DNA of 64,000 bases, taken from Flavobacterium amnicola (lineage in GTDB: Bacteria > Bacteroidota > Bacteroidia > Flavobacteriales > Flavobacteriaceae). The stretch's first letter is position 1. The number at the start of each line of letters is the position of its first letter. The stretch spans positions 62,001 through 126,000 of the forward strand of contig NZ_SBKO01000003.1 of the NCBI RefSeq assembly GCF_004122165.1. Reading direction: 5' to 3'. The notes under the pieces were generated by a model, which was given only the letters and a program-made list of their open reading frames with translations, made no database searches and was not told where the DNA came from. Positions 8,733 to 18,129 of this stretch are shown in pieces. A program made the position numbers and the translations under genes.

Positions 8733-10580
8733 TTAAACAAACTTAGTAAAGTAGTTTTTTTGCCATTTATGTAGCATAAATAAAGGCATAACATACGGAA
8801 TGATTTGTTTGTTTCCTTTTCTAATTTCGGAAACTAATTTTTGCGCATTTATATTTTGTAAAAATGGTAAATTAAAGATGTCACTTTTAGCGAAATACTC
8901 TAGTTCTTCGATAAATTTTGGGTGTTCTAAAAAGTAATTACCCCAAGGAGTGCTCAATCCAACTTTTTTAAAATTAACGATGTCGGCCGGCAATTTATTT
9001 TCCATGGTGGCTTTAAGGATGTGTTTTCCTTTTTTTCCAGTAAAGAACCAATCGTCACTTAAAGTGCCTAATCCTGCAATTAGTCGTTGATCTAAAAAAG
9101 GTTCTCTACATTCAATGGAAGCACCCATGGTACATCTGTCATTACGATCTAGTAAGGAGCACATGTAGGTATGTTGGTCAAAATAAAGTGCTTGTCTTCT
9201 TAAATTATTTGGATAAAGCTCTTCTGCTTCTTTTAAGATTTCATAGCGATACTCGTTGTAGGGTTTGTGGGTGTTTTGATAGAAAGTATTAACGTCTTTT
9301 GGATAATTACTGGTTCCATTATAAATCACTAAATCACTTTCATTTTTAATTTTAGAATAGCGTAACAATTTATTGTAACGTGGATTTTTTAATGCAAAAT
9401 CAAAATGAGATAACTGTGAAATTACTTTTAAAAGATTTGGTCTTTGTAAGGCTTTGTAGCGCACATATCCACCCATAAGTTCATCGGCCCCTTCGCCGGA
9501 AAGTAATACTTTGACTTTGTCTTTGGCTACTTTTGAGATGGCTAATAAATGCGGCTCATTTAGGTGCATAATGGGCTCATCATTTATAAAAGATATTTCT
9601 CTTAAATCGGCATATAATCCTTCGTTTTCTAACCGAATAGAATTGAAATGATAGTCGTATTCTTCTGTAATTTGTTTGGCTAAATAGGATTCGTTATGTT
9701 CTTTTTCAGAAAAACCAATATTGAAGGTTTGAATGTCTTTATAGTTTTGATGGTACAAAGAAGATAAAATTGAACAAGAATCTAATCCACCACTTAATAA
9801 AATACCAACCGGAACATCGCTAACCATTCGCAAGCGAACCGATTCGAAGAAGGTTTCTTCGAACCATTTTTTTGGATCTATGATTGAGGAATGATTTTGA
9901 ATTTCTTCTTTTAAATTCCACCATTTATGACTTTTTATTTTTCCGTTTTCTTCAATTGTCATGTGATGCCCCGGTAGAATTTTTTTAATATTTTCATACA
10001 GGGTGTTTTCTCCAGCAACAAAGCGATTAAAAAAGTATTCTTCAATTCCGTCATCATTTAATTTTAGCGGAACCCCAGCCGTAAAAAGTGCTTTTTGTTC
10101 GGATGCAAAGTATAAAGTATTTTTATGAAAACTATAGTATAGAGGTTTGACACCCATTCGGTCTCGACACAAAACAAGTTTACGTTCTAATGTATCCCAA
10201 ATGGCGAAGGCAAACATGCCATTCAGCCTTTTTAACATTTCAAGTCCGTACATTTGGTACAAACAAAGTAAAACTTCAGTGTCGGAACCCGATTTTAAAT
10301 GAAATCCATAGTTTTTAATTTCTGGATAAAAATCTTTGTAGTTATAGATTTCGCCATTAAAAACAATGCTGTAGCGACCATTTTCAGATTGAAAAGGTTG
10401 ATGTCCAGCGCTACTTGTGTCTATGATTGACAAACGGCGATGACCAAGACCAAGATTTTGGTCAATAAAAATGCCAGCATCATCGGGACCACGATGCACT
10501 AGAGAATCTCTCATTTTTAGTAACTGGTTTTCATCTATCGTTGCTTTCGTTAGATGAAAAATTCCGTTTATTCCACACAT
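8733..10580 (-). CDS. asnB: Glutamine-hydrolysing asparagine synthase (AsnB family)
   Basis: A 615-residue amidotransferase. The class II glutaminase half begins with the nucleophile Cys2 (MCGINGIF) and has the HRGPDD and NGEIYN motifs. The synthetase half has the ATP pyrophosphate loop SGGLDS at 263-268 and GEGADELMGGY. It would convert aspartate to asparagine using glutamine and ATP. Its place between a GT4 gene and murB leaves open that it amidates a sugar or cell-wall precursor instead, as some AsnB-like enzymes do. It sits 14 bases after the GT4 gene. Confidence 0.88.
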   Translation of the reverse strand: MCGINGIFHLTKATIDENQLLKMRDSLVHRGPDDAGIFIDQNLGLGHRRLSIIDTSSAGHQPFQSENGRYSIVFNGEIYNYKDFYPEIKNYGFHLKSGSDTEVLLCLYQMYGLEMLKRLNGMFAFAIWDTLERKLVLCRDRMGVKPLYYSFHKNTLYFASEQKALFTAGVPLKLNDDGIEEYFFNRFVAGENTLYENIKKILPGHHMTIEENGKIKSHKWWNLKEEIQNHSSIIDPKKWFEETFFESVRLRMVSDVPVGILLSGGLDSCSILSSLYHQNYKDIQTFNIGFSEKEHNESYLAKQITEEYDYHFNSIRLENEGLYADLREISFINDEPIMHLNEPHLLAISKVAKDKVKVLLSGEGADELMGGYVRYKALQRPNLLKVISQLSHFDFALKNPRYNKLLRYSKIKNESDLVIYNGTSNYPKDVNTFYQNTHKPYNEYRYEILKEAEELYPNNLRRQALYFDQHTYMCSLLDRNDRCTMGASIECREPFLDQRLIAGLGTLSDDWFFTGKKGKHILKATMENKLPADIVNFKKVGLSTPWGNYFLEHPKFIEELEYFAKSDIFNLPFLQNINAQKLVSEIRKGNKQIIPYVMPLFMLHKWQKNYFTKFV

Positions 10581-10594
10581 ATGGCAAGTAGTTT

Positions 10595-11644
10595 TTAGTC
10601 GATAAGTTCGTGGTATTTGTCTGCAATAATTTTCATATTTATTGCATAATTAGCATTTTCTTCAATAAATTTTCGGTTAGCTTTTACAGCACTTTTTATT
10701 AGTATATCATTTTGAGAAGCCCAAATTATTTCTTCTGCAAGTTTTTTGTAATGTTCAGAGGTTACTAGAATTCCGTTTTCACGATTACTAATCCAACTTT
10801 TATTTCCAGGTAAATTAGTTACAATTGGGTAACAGCCACAAGCCATGGCTTCAAATAATGAAGCGGAAACTCCTTCGGTTGTAGGCATACTGATGTAAAA
10901 ATTTGATTCTTGAAGTAAAAGAGGTAAATCGGTATTTTTGATTCGACCAGTGAAAACTACTTCGTTTTCAATATTTAATTTTTTAGCTAAATTTTTCAGT
11001 GAATCTAATAATATTCCATCCCCAACTATGGTTAGCTTAAAAGGTAAATTGTTTTGTTTTAGTATGGAAAAGGCTTTTAAGATCACATCGTGTTTGTATT
11101 CCGGTAGGAGTGAACGGGTGACAATGGCATTGATAAATTGCGTGTCTTTGACTTCCTCAAATTGAAAAAAATCGAGATTGATTCCTTTGGGAAGTACCAG
11201 CACTTTATTCATATCTACATTGGAATTTTTCATATGTGTTGCCATCACAGGTCCCCAAGCGTGAATTAAATCGGCTTTTCTAAAGGCAATCCGCTGTAGT
11301 ATCTTTTTAAAAATATATAAAGGAGAATTTTCGGGCCATAAGTCGGTAATGCCTTGTTGTGCGATGGCTATAGGTTGAATTCCTGATAGTGCTGCTAAGA
11401 AACCGTAACTAGTTGTTCTTTCGGCAATTACCATGTCGGGATTGAATTTTTTGGCAATTTTTTTTATGGTGACAAACGTCTTTGCTAATTCAAAAATTCT
11501 TTTCAATCGGTTTATGCCATTACTGTTGGTTTTTAGTTCCCAAGAAACAATTTCAAAATCTCCAAATTGCTTTAACCCTTCAATCCAGGTAATAGCATCG
11601 GCTCTATAGGTTTCGCCAAGAAAGAGTATTCTTTTTTTTTGCAT
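10595..11644 (-). CDS. Family 4 glycosyltransferase
   Basis: A 349-residue GT-B enzyme. The N-terminal half has Rossmann-like strands (RILFLGETYRADAITW). The C-terminal donor domain has LTIVGDGILLDSL, NEVVFTGRI and the conserved ExACGCYPIVTNLPGNKSWI sugar-nucleotide site. It probably adds a sugar to a surface polysaccharide or lipid-linked glycan. The acceptor is unknown. It begins one base after the DUF2461 gene and is followed by asnB, so it belongs to the minus-strand series running from 13014. Confidence 0.85.
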   Translation of the reverse strand: MQKKRILFLGETYRADAITWIEGLKQFGDFEIVSWELKTNSNGINRLKRIFELAKTFVTIKKIAKKFNPDMVIAERTTSYGFLAALSGIQPIAIAQQGITDLWPENSPLYIFKKILQRIAFRKADLIHAWGPVMATHMKNSNVDMNKVLVLPKGINLDFFQFEEVKDTQFINAIVTRSLLPEYKHDVILKAFSILKQNNLPFKLTIVGDGILLDSLKNLAKKLNIENEVVFTGRIKNTDLPLLLQESNFYISMPTTEGVSASLFEAMACGCYPIVTNLPGNKSWISNRENGILVTSEHYKKLAEEIIWASQNDILIKSAVKANRKFIEENANYAINMKIIADKYHELID

Positions 11645-11645
11645 T

Positions 11646-12320
11646 TTATTCTTCGGTTTCTAAAGCGCGTGTCAGGAAATTATTAAAAGGTTTTATTAGG
11701 ATTAACTTTTCTGCTATTTTTTTTGAAAAATCTTTGTCCGTAAAAAATTTGTCCTCAATTTTTTGAGAAACAGTAAAACTTTTCAACTTTAAAAATTCAA
11801 TGGCAGGGTGATTGGGGTCGTATCCTTTTGGAGCCGTTTTTAAAATTTGACCTTCTTCAAAAGTAATGTTGTTAAAAGTCGATTTAAAGTTTTTATTGCT
11901 TACAATTTCTTCTAAATCTTCATAGAAAAAAGCAATTTCTTTGCGAATTTTTTTCAAGTCCTCAGCTTCAGGACACCAAACACCACCAGCAATAAATGAA
12001 TTTCCCTTTTCAAAATGGATGTAATAACCAGGACTATTTTTACGCAGTTTATTTGTCGTTAACCACACACCAATATTGGTTTTATACGGTGATTTGTCTT
12101 TGGAAAAACGAATATCACGATTGATGCGAAATGTGCAGTTTTTGACTTCTAAAGGTTCTAGAGAAGTATCCAACGGTTTCATGGCTTCTAAAATTGAAGC
12201 AATAAAACTATGATAGTCTTTTTTATAACTTTCATAGCGTTTTTTATTAGCATGCATCCATTCGGTAGCGTTGTTTTTACCTAAATCGGATATAAATTGA
12301 ATGGCTTCTGAAGTAAGCAT
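11646..12320 (-). CDS. DUF2461 (TIGR02453) family protein
   Basis: A 224-residue cytoplasmic protein of the widespread DUF2461 family. It shows the family signatures FLSDLxxNNxxxWM-like at the start (FISDLGKNNATEWMHANKKRYE), then CTFRINRDIRFSKDKSPYKTNIGVW and GYYIHFEKGNSFIAGGVW. The family has no established biochemical function. It is packed one base from its neighbours on either side, so it is surely part of the same transcript as the lipoprotein upstream and the GT4 gene downstream. Confidence 0.82.
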   Translation of the reverse strand: MLTSEAIQFISDLGKNNATEWMHANKKRYESYKKDYHSFIASILEAMKPLDTSLEPLEVKNCTFRINRDIRFSKDKSPYKTNIGVWLTTNKLRKNSPGYYIHFEKGNSFIAGGVWCPEAEDLKKIRKEIAFFYEDLEEIVSNKNFKSTFNNITFEEGQILKTAPKGYDPNHPAIEFLKLKSFTVSQKIEDKFFTDKDFSKKIAEKLILIKPFNNFLTRALETEE

Positions 12321-12321
12321 A

Positions 12322-13014
12322 TTACAATTTGCTTTTTAGTGCTTCTTCCGTAATGAATCCAAGGCTACTCCATTTTTCTTTTCCGTTTTCGTATAACTTT
12401 AAAGTAGGTAAACCTTCAATGTGAAGTTGTTGTGCTAATTGTTGGTTTTTATCGACATCAATTTTTACAATAGTAATTTTGCCTTTGTATTCTTCTTTCA
12501 TTTTAGCCAAATAAGGTGCCATTTTTTTACACGGTCCACACCATTCTGCATAGAAATCGATTAGTATTTTTTTGTCGGAGTTGATTAATTTTTGAAAATC
12601 AGCAGCAGTCATTCCACCAGCGTTTACAGGGTTTCCGAAACCTTCTGCATTCCATTTGGTAATTCCTCCCGATAAGTTGTAGACTTCCTTAAAACCCAAA
12701 TCACTCATTTTTTGAGCCGCTTTGGCACTTCTTCCACCTCCCAAACAATATACATATACAGGTTTGTTTTTATCTAAATTGTTGATTTGAGAATCAAAGT
12801 CACTACCATTAATATCAATGTTTACAGCATTTCCAATATGTTGACTAGCATATTCTTGCGATGTTCTTACATCAATTAAATAGATGTCGTTATTGGTGAT
12901 TTTTTCTGAAAAAACCTTTGGCTCAATGTTTTGGTTTATTTTATTAGTTTGTCCTTTGCAACTGTTGAATAGTAGTGAGGTTACACATACTAGACTTAAA
13001 ACTAGATTTTTCAT
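12322..13014 (-). CDS. Rhodanese-thioredoxin fusion lipoprotein
   Basis: A 230-residue two-domain redox protein. A signal peptide ends at a lipobox-like site with Cys19 (LLFNSC). A rhodanese domain (about 31-127) follows, with active Cys90 in the loop CLGGGRS. A thioredoxin domain (about 135-230) has the active site WCGPC (Cys159 and Cys162) and the cis-Pro region GLPTLKLY. It is predicted to be membrane-anchored on the periplasmic side. Both catalytic cysteines are intact, so it may move sulfane sulfur or reduce persulfides outside the cytoplasm. It is the first gene of the minus-strand series. Confidence 0.88.
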   Translation of the reverse strand: MKNLVLSLVCVTSLLFNSCKGQTNKINQNIEPKVFSEKITNNDIYLIDVRTSQEYASQHIGNAVNIDINGSDFDSQINNLDKNKPVYVYCLGGGRSAKAAQKMSDLGFKEVYNLSGGITKWNAEGFGNPVNAGGMTAADFQKLINSDKKILIDFYAEWCGPCKKMAPYLAKMKEEYKGKITIVKIDVDKNQQLAQQLHIEGLPTLKLYENGKEKWSSLGFITEEALKSKL

Positions 13015-13077
13015 TGGGATAATTTTTTAGGCTAAAGTACTAATTATGGATTAAATAGTTTATACAATTTTAGAAGT

Positions 13078-15216
13078 TTAACTACTGGTTTTCTTTGTTA
13101 GTACTTTGACTATTTTGGAATATAATTCTTCTTCATGAATTGGTTTTATCAGTAACTCATCCGTAAACTCTGGATTTGCTTCCGTGTTGTTGATGTAATT
13201 GTTTCCAGTAATAGCAATTATAGGAACTTGTTGATTGATGTTGCTTGTCGTTTTTATTTCCTTGGCTAATGTTAATCCCGAATCGGTGGAAATGTTTAAA
13301 TCGGTTATAATGATATCGACTTTATTTTGTGCCAAATAGTTTTTGATGTCTTGAACCGTGTTAAAATCGAGTAAAGTAAAATGTACTTTGTCCATTAATT
13401 TTTTCATGATAGAAAGAATAAAAAGGTCGTCATCTACTAGTGCTACCTTAATGTTTTGATCTTTATATTGACTTATTAGTTGTTTTTTTGCTGAATGTAT
13501 ATTTACGTTGGGTTGGTCTAAAAGCAGGTGAAATAATACTTCTGTACCTTCATTTTTTTGGCTTTTAACTTCTATAGTTCCTTGGTGTAAGGTTACAATT
13601 TCCTTGCATAAATTTAAGCCCAATCCAATGCCCAAACTTACTTTACTGGAAGAATGGTGACTTTGATAATACTTGTCAAAAATATGTTTTAGATCTTCTG
13701 GTGGAATGCCTATTCCGGTATCTTTTATGCTTATTTCTAATTTTAATTTAGCGTTTTCCTCCGTTAAATTTGCGCTAATGGTAACACTTCCTTTTTCGGT
13801 AAATTTAAGCGCGTTTCCGATAATGTTATAAAAAATCTGATGGATTTTAGTACTGTCAGCCCAAACCAGTCTGTCTAATTTAGGGTTAATATTAGCTATC
13901 AAGTCTATTTTTTTGGTTTCGCTTAAAGGTTTTAAAGAATCAATTATAGCATCAATTTCTGCTTTTAAATTAAACATAGAAGGGTATAAAATCAATTCGC
14001 TATTTTCTCTTTTAAAAAAATCTAAAATTTGATTTACTGTAATTTGAAGTGATTTAGAAGTAAAATGTAAGGTATTGGTGTATTGTTTTAATGTCTGGTC
14101 ATTATTTCGTTTTTTAATTTCGCTGGTTACAGTTGATAGGATTGAAAGTGGTGCTCGCATTTCATGACTTAACATGCCTATAATTCTGTTTTTAAAATCT
14201 AGATCTTTTTCTGTTTGAAGTTTAGCCATATTTATTTTTTCTTCATTCTGCATCGCATTGTAGGTGTAGTATAGCAATAAGATTGTGAAAAATGAAGTAG
14301 CTAGTAATAAGTAGAAAATAAAATCGTTTTGACGTTTATTGACGTCAAAATAAGTGCGTACGACATTTTGATATTTTGTGTTTTCAATTTCTTGTGCACT
14401 TTGAGAATATAATTTTATTAAATCTTGACTCTTATTTAAAATACGTTTGTTGATCGATAATAAATCTTCCCCTTTTAATTTTAAATTAACATACACATTT
14501 TTAATTTTATTTAAATCATAATGGGAAGTGTTATCGGTATCATTAAGATCATATTTAAATGGACTTTCTAGGCTTTTTTGTTTGTTTGCTTTTTCATAAG
14601 TGATGACGTAAAAAATTTTCAAGATTTCTTTTTCAGATTCTTTTTTGTTGGATATTGCATCAGATAATCTTCCAAACACGCCTTTTTTCTTTGCTTTTTC
14701 ATAAGTTCTTATCGTGTCTATTCGTACTGATTTTAGAACATTAGTAGCATCGTAATTTTTAAATTGCAGGGAGTTTTTTGAAATTAATTTAGCACTTTGA
14801 TGCCCAAGAATAATCAGTGAGTCTAATTGTTTTTTTAAAGTAACAACATCTCCTTCTGTTCTTTTCTTAGAAGAAATGATTTCCTTAAAATCTGCTTTTT
14901 TATTGTTTAACAAATACAAACTATCAAGATAGATTGTCATTTTTTGAATTCCTTTTTGGTAAGCTTGGAAAGAATTTGCACTATTGCTATTTAAGTAATC
15001 TTCAAAGTTGGATTGTGCTTCAAAATAATATTTATTGGCTTCGTTAGAAAAAAATAATGCCTTATTGGGTTGGTTCAGATTTTCAAAAGCAGTTGTAATA
15101 TCGTTTTGATTAGTATGATTGGTTTTCCAAAAGTAGAACAATAAAATTTGAATAATTATTAAAACAACAAACAAAGTCAAGTGTGTCTGTTTTCTTTTTT
15201 TGTAAGAGAACGGCAT
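13078..15216 (-). CDS. Hybrid sensor histidine kinase with C-terminal receiver
   Basis: A 712-residue membrane sensor. Helix 1 is at about 14-31, followed by an extracytoplasmic helical sensor region (about 35-300) and helix 2 (about 300-318). The HisKA domain carries the phospho-accepting His in MLSHEMRAPLS (near 351). The HATPase domain (about 450-560) has the N box IGNALKFTEKG and G boxes DTGIGIPP and GIGLGLNLCK. The receiver domain (about 590-705) carries the phosphoacceptor Asp in IIITDLNIS. The stimulus is unknown and no output regulator is adjacent. A possible -7 box lies 84 bases upstream. Confidence 0.9.
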   Translation of the reverse strand: MPFSYKKRKQTHLTLFVVLIIIQILLFYFWKTNHTNQNDITTAFENLNQPNKALFFSNEANKYYFEAQSNFEDYLNSNSANSFQAYQKGIQKMTIYLDSLYLLNNKKADFKEIISSKKRTEGDVVTLKKQLDSLIILGHQSAKLISKNSLQFKNYDATNVLKSVRIDTIRTYEKAKKKGVFGRLSDAISNKKESEKEILKIFYVITYEKANKQKSLESPFKYDLNDTDNTSHYDLNKIKNVYVNLKLKGEDLLSINKRILNKSQDLIKLYSQSAQEIENTKYQNVVRTYFDVNKRQNDFIFYLLLATSFFTILLLYYTYNAMQNEEKINMAKLQTEKDLDFKNRIIGMLSHEMRAPLSILSTVTSEIKKRNNDQTLKQYTNTLHFTSKSLQITVNQILDFFKRENSELILYPSMFNLKAEIDAIIDSLKPLSETKKIDLIANINPKLDRLVWADSTKIHQIFYNIIGNALKFTEKGSVTISANLTEENAKLKLEISIKDTGIGIPPEDLKHIFDKYYQSHHSSSKVSLGIGLGLNLCKEIVTLHQGTIEVKSQKNEGTEVLFHLLLDQPNVNIHSAKKQLISQYKDQNIKVALVDDDLFILSIMKKLMDKVHFTLLDFNTVQDIKNYLAQNKVDIIITDLNISTDSGLTLAKEIKTTSNINQQVPIIAITGNNYINNTEANPEFTDELLIKPIHEEELYSKIVKVLTKKTSS

Positions 15217-15299
15217 AAGATACTTCAGGTAATTTTATTAATTCGTTAGGAATTAAGGTTCTACATTTTTTTGAAGTAATATTAGTACAAAAAATGAAC

Positions 15300-15307
15300 C
15301 AAAATTA
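15300..15307 (-). promoter_or_regulatory. Possible -7 box for the hybrid kinase
   Basis: The minus strand reads TAATTTTG, fitting TAnnTTTG, and would give a leader of about 75 bases. No -33 box at normal spacing. The rest of the gap 15217-15369 is plain AT-rich sequence. Confidence 0.35.
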
Positions 15308-15369
15308 AATTTTAGGATAAAAAAAATATAAATTTAACAAGAAAGTACGTGTAAATGATTTTCAGGCGA

Positions 15370-16449
15370 TTACAAATTAAATATTTTATAACTCTGATGG
15401 GTTTGTTTGACGATCGTCTCAGTTCGCTCTGGATGCGTGTCGGAAATAAATAATTGACCAAAATCGTCATTATTTACCATCGAAACAATTTGGCTAACAC
15501 GTGTTTCATCTAATTTATCAAAAATATCATCAAAAAGCAGTATAGGTTTTTCACCGCTTTGCTTTTTTACAAATTCAAATTGCGCCAATTTTAACGCTAT
15601 TAAAAAAGATTTTTGTTGGCCTTGGGAACCAAATTTTTTAATGGGGAAGCCATCAATAGTAAACGTTAAGTCGTCTTTGTGAATACCAACACTGGTATAT
15701 TGTAATGCACGGTCTCTATTGATGTTTCCTTTCAAAAGGGAAAGTAAATTGCTATGGCCTAACTGACTTTCATATTCCAAATGCACATTTTCTTCCGAAT
15801 TGGAAATAAGTTTATAAAATTTGTCAAAAATCGGAATGAAATCATTTAGAAATTGCTTTCTTTTTTGATAAATAGTGGATCCAAAATTGGCTAATTGTTC
15901 GTCGTATATTTCTAAAGTGGTCGTTTCAAAAACGCGGTTGAGAGCAAAATATTTCAACAATGCATTGCGTTGCGCTACAATTTTTTGGTACTGAATCAAT
16001 TCATTTAAATACAAATGATCCAACTGTGACAAAACGGTATCGATAAATTTACGTCGAATGTCACTGCCTTCTCGAATTAAGTCGGCATCAGTGGGTGATA
16101 TGATTACTAAGGGAATAAAGCCTAAATGATCTGAAAATTTCTCATATAATTTCCCGTTTCGTTTTAGGATTTTTTTTTGTCCTTTTTTTAAGCTACAAAC
16201 AATTTGCTCGGTGCGATTTTGTTTTTCAAATGCACCATCTACAACAAAGAAGTCTTCGTTGTGTTTGATATTTTGAACCGAAAGGGTATTGAAATAGCTT
16301 TTCCCAAAGGCCAAATGGTATATGGCATCGAGCACATTGGTCTTTCCAATTCCGTTTTTACCGACAAAACAATTTATTTTATGCTCAAATTCGAAACTTG
16401 CTTCTTCGAAGTTCTTAAAATTGAATAATGAAAGTTTTTTTAAGTGCAT
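15370..16449 (-). CDS. recF: DNA replication and repair protein RecF
   Basis: A 359-residue SMC-like ATPase that helps load RecA at gapped DNA. Walker A is GKNGIGKT at 30-37. The ABC-type signature region is [18 protein letters not shown] and Walker B is [15 protein letters not shown]-loop and switch His follow (FISDTHPER). The N-terminus [14 protein letters not shown] is typical. It lies divergent to the TPR gene across a 129-base gap. It is not beside dnaA/dnaN here, which is usual in this phylum. Confidence 0.94.
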   Translation of the reverse strand: MHLKKLSLFNFKNFEEASFEFEHKINCFVGKNGIGKTNVLDAIYHLAFGKSYFNTLSVQNIKHNEDFFVVDGAFEKQNRTEQIVCSLKKGQKKILKRNGKLYEKFSDHLGFIPLVIISPTDADLIREGSDIRRKFIDTVLSQLDHLYLNELIQYQKIVAQRNALLKYFALNRVFETTTLEIYDEQLANFGSTIYQKRKQFLNDFIPIFDKFYKLISNSEENVHLEYESQLGHSNLLSLLKGNINRDRALQYTSVGIHKDDLTFTIDGFPIKKFGSQGQQKSFLIALKLAQFEFVKKQSGEKPILLFDDIFDKLDETRVSQIVSMVNNDDFGQLFISDTHPERTETIVKQTHQSYKIFNL

Positions 16450-16526
16450 AAAATACTGACGGTTGCGGGTTTACAACGATTGTTGTTAAAGTGGTCGCAA
16501 ATTATTAAAAATATAACGAAAACTTG

Positions 16527-16556
16527 TTTTGTTTTTCAATAAAAATTTTATTTTTG
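16527..16556 (+). promoter_or_regulatory. Bacteroidetes promoter (-33/-7) for the TPR-ribH genes
   Basis: The -7 box TATTTTTG is at 16549-16556 and TTTTG at 16527-16531 is a -33 candidate, with a 17-base spacer. Another TTG at 16524-16526 gives a 22-base spacer. Transcription would begin about 17 bases before the ATG at 16579. Confidence 0.65.
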
Positions 16557-16578
16557 CACCTCATTAAATTAATAATAA

Positions 16579-17379
16579 ATGGCAACTTATAATAAAAGAG
16601 GATATAAATCTCCAAAACCAGAAGCTGAAAAGACAGAAAATTTAGACAATGTAGCTGATTTAGAGCAAAATGTTTCCATTGAAGAAAAAGACAGTACTAC
16701 AGCCTCTGTTTTTAATACGTTAGATGAAACTGCGAACAAAACAGAAGAGTTTATCGCAAAAAATCAAAACATTATTCTTTCAGTTTTAGGAGGAATTGCT
16801 CTTGTAGTTGTAGGTTACTTAATGTATAATAAATTTGTGTCTGGTCCTGCAGAAGATGAAGCGGCTAGTGATATGTTCCAAGCACAGAAATATTTTCAAC
16901 AAGCGGTTGACGCTCCTCAAGCGAACGATTCACTATACAATTTAGCATTAAATGGTGGAGAAGGAAAACAAGGATTTGTGGATATCGCCAAAAACCACAG
17001 TGGTTCAGATGCTGGAAACCTTGCTAATTATTATGCTGGAATGGCGTTTTTGAATACAAAACAATTCCAAAAAGCAATTGATTACTTAGGAAAATTCAAA
17101 ACGGAAGATCCATTTACAAATGCCTTAGCAATTGGTGCTATTGGTGATGCAAAATCAGAATTAAAAAAATCGGACGAAGCTTTAGAATACTATGTAAAAG
17201 CGTCTGAAAGTCATGCAAATGAATTAACGACGCCTCGTTTCTTATTAAAAGCAGGTCAATTAGCCTTTACTTTAGGTAAAAAAGCTGATGCTTTGAAATA
17301 TTTTACTGAAATTAAAGAAAAATACGAAGACGCTCCTGAAGCTCAAAATATTGATGCTTTAATCGGAATGGCGCAATAA
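16579..17379 (+). CDS. TPR-containing single-pass membrane protein
   Basis: A 266-residue protein with a charged cytoplasmic N-terminus, one membrane helix at about 64-82 (IILSVLGGIALVVVGYLMY) and a C-terminal domain of TPR-like repeats. The repeats include NYYAGMAFLNTKQFQKAIDYL, GDAKSELKKSDEALEYY and KAGQLAFTLGKKADALKYF. The topology resembles YfgM, a helper of the Sec translocon and periplasmic chaperones. That role is an analogy only. The gene precedes ribH and mutL, an order common in flavobacteria. Confidence 0.8.
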   Translation: MATYNKRGYKSPKPEAEKTENLDNVADLEQNVSIEEKDSTTASVFNTLDETANKTEEFIAKNQNIILSVLGGIALVVVGYLMYNKFVSGPAEDEAASDMFQAQKYFQQAVDAPQANDSLYNLALNGGEGKQGFVDIAKNHSGSDAGNLANYYAGMAFLNTKQFQKAIDYLGKFKTEDPFTNALAIGAIGDAKSELKKSDEALEYYVKASESHANELTTPRFLLKAGQLAFTLGKKADALKYFTEIKEKYEDAPEAQNIDALIGMAQ

Positions 17380-17386
17380 ATTTAGG

Positions 17387-17420
17387 ATTTTAGATTTTAG
17401 ATTTTAGAATTCTAAAATCT
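17387..17420 (+). repeat. ATTTTAG triplet repeat running into a 22-base perfect palindrome
   Basis: Three tandem ATTTTAG heptamers (17387-17407) lead into a perfect palindrome at 17399-17420 centred on GAATTC. It lies between the TPR gene and ribH. No T-run follows, so it is not a standard terminator. It could fold as an RNA hairpin. Confidence 0.6.
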
Positions 17421-17450
17421 GATTTCTACTATCTGCAATCTTATAGTAAG

Positions 17451-17957
17451 ATGGCTACAGAAAATAAAAACTTATCGAATTACGATAAAAACACAATCCC
17501 AAACGCGAAAGATTTTCGGTTTGGGATTGTTGTTTCAGAATGGAACGACAATGTAACGGAAGGGCTTTATAAAGGCGCTTTTGATGCATTGGTAGATTGT
17601 GGAGCAAAACCCGAAAATATCATTCGCACAAGTGTTCCTGGAAGCTTTGAGCTGATTTATGGGGCTAATCAAATGCATAAATCATATAAATTTGATGCGA
17701 TTATCGTTATAGGCTGCGTCATTAAAGGTGAAACGATGCATTTCGAATTTGTATGTGATGGTGTTACACAAGGCATTAAAGATTTGAATATTAAATACGA
17801 TATTCCAACAATTTTTTGTGTGTTGACTGATAATACCATGCAACAATCGATTGATAGAAGTGGTGGTTTACATGGAAATAAAGGAGTTGAAGCAGCGATA
17901 GCAGCTATTAAAATGATAGATTTCAAAAAAAATAATAGTAAGTATTTTTCCGAATAG
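17451..17957 (+). CDS. ribH: 6,7-dimethyl-8-ribityllumazine synthase
   Basis: Penultimate step of riboflavin synthesis, condensing the ribitylamino-pyrimidinedione with dihydroxybutanone phosphate. The 168-residue protein shows the family motifs [27 protein letters not shown] and [16 protein letters not shown]. It also shows [21 protein letters not shown] with the phosphate-binding Arg. The enzyme assembles as pentamers or an icosahedral shell in other species. A strong terminator follows. Confidence 0.94.
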   Translation: MATENKNLSNYDKNTIPNAKDFRFGIVVSEWNDNVTEGLYKGAFDALVDCGAKPENIIRTSVPGSFELIYGANQMHKSYKFDAIIVIGCVIKGETMHFEFVCDGVTQGIKDLNIKYDIPTIFCVLTDNTMQQSIDRSGGLHGNKGVEAAIAAIKMIDFKKNNSKYFSE

Positions 17958-17989
17958 TTTCAATTCAAAGAAATTTTTAAAAATATCTG

Positions 17990-18023
17990 AAAATCCATTC
18001 ATTACATTTGAATGGATTTTTTT
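17990..18023 (+). terminator. Rho-independent terminator after ribH
   Basis: Perfect 11-bp stem AAATCCATTCA (17991-18001) with TGAATGGATTT (18009-18019), 7-base loop, followed by a T-run to 18023. Confidence 0.85.
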
Positions 18024-18070
18024 ATCAATAATTAAGATTTCTTTGGCTATTAAAACCCATTCCTTTTACT

Positions 18071-18078
18071 TAAATTTG
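18071..18078 (+). promoter_or_regulatory. -7 promoter box for mutL
   Basis: TAAATTTG fits TAnnTTTG, 51 bases before the mutL ATG. A TTTG at 18042-18045 is a rather distant -33 candidate (25-base spacer). Confidence 0.4.
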
Positions 18079-18129
18079 CCAATATGTGTTGGATAATGAC
18101 AACTCATAATTCATAACTTATAATTTTCA

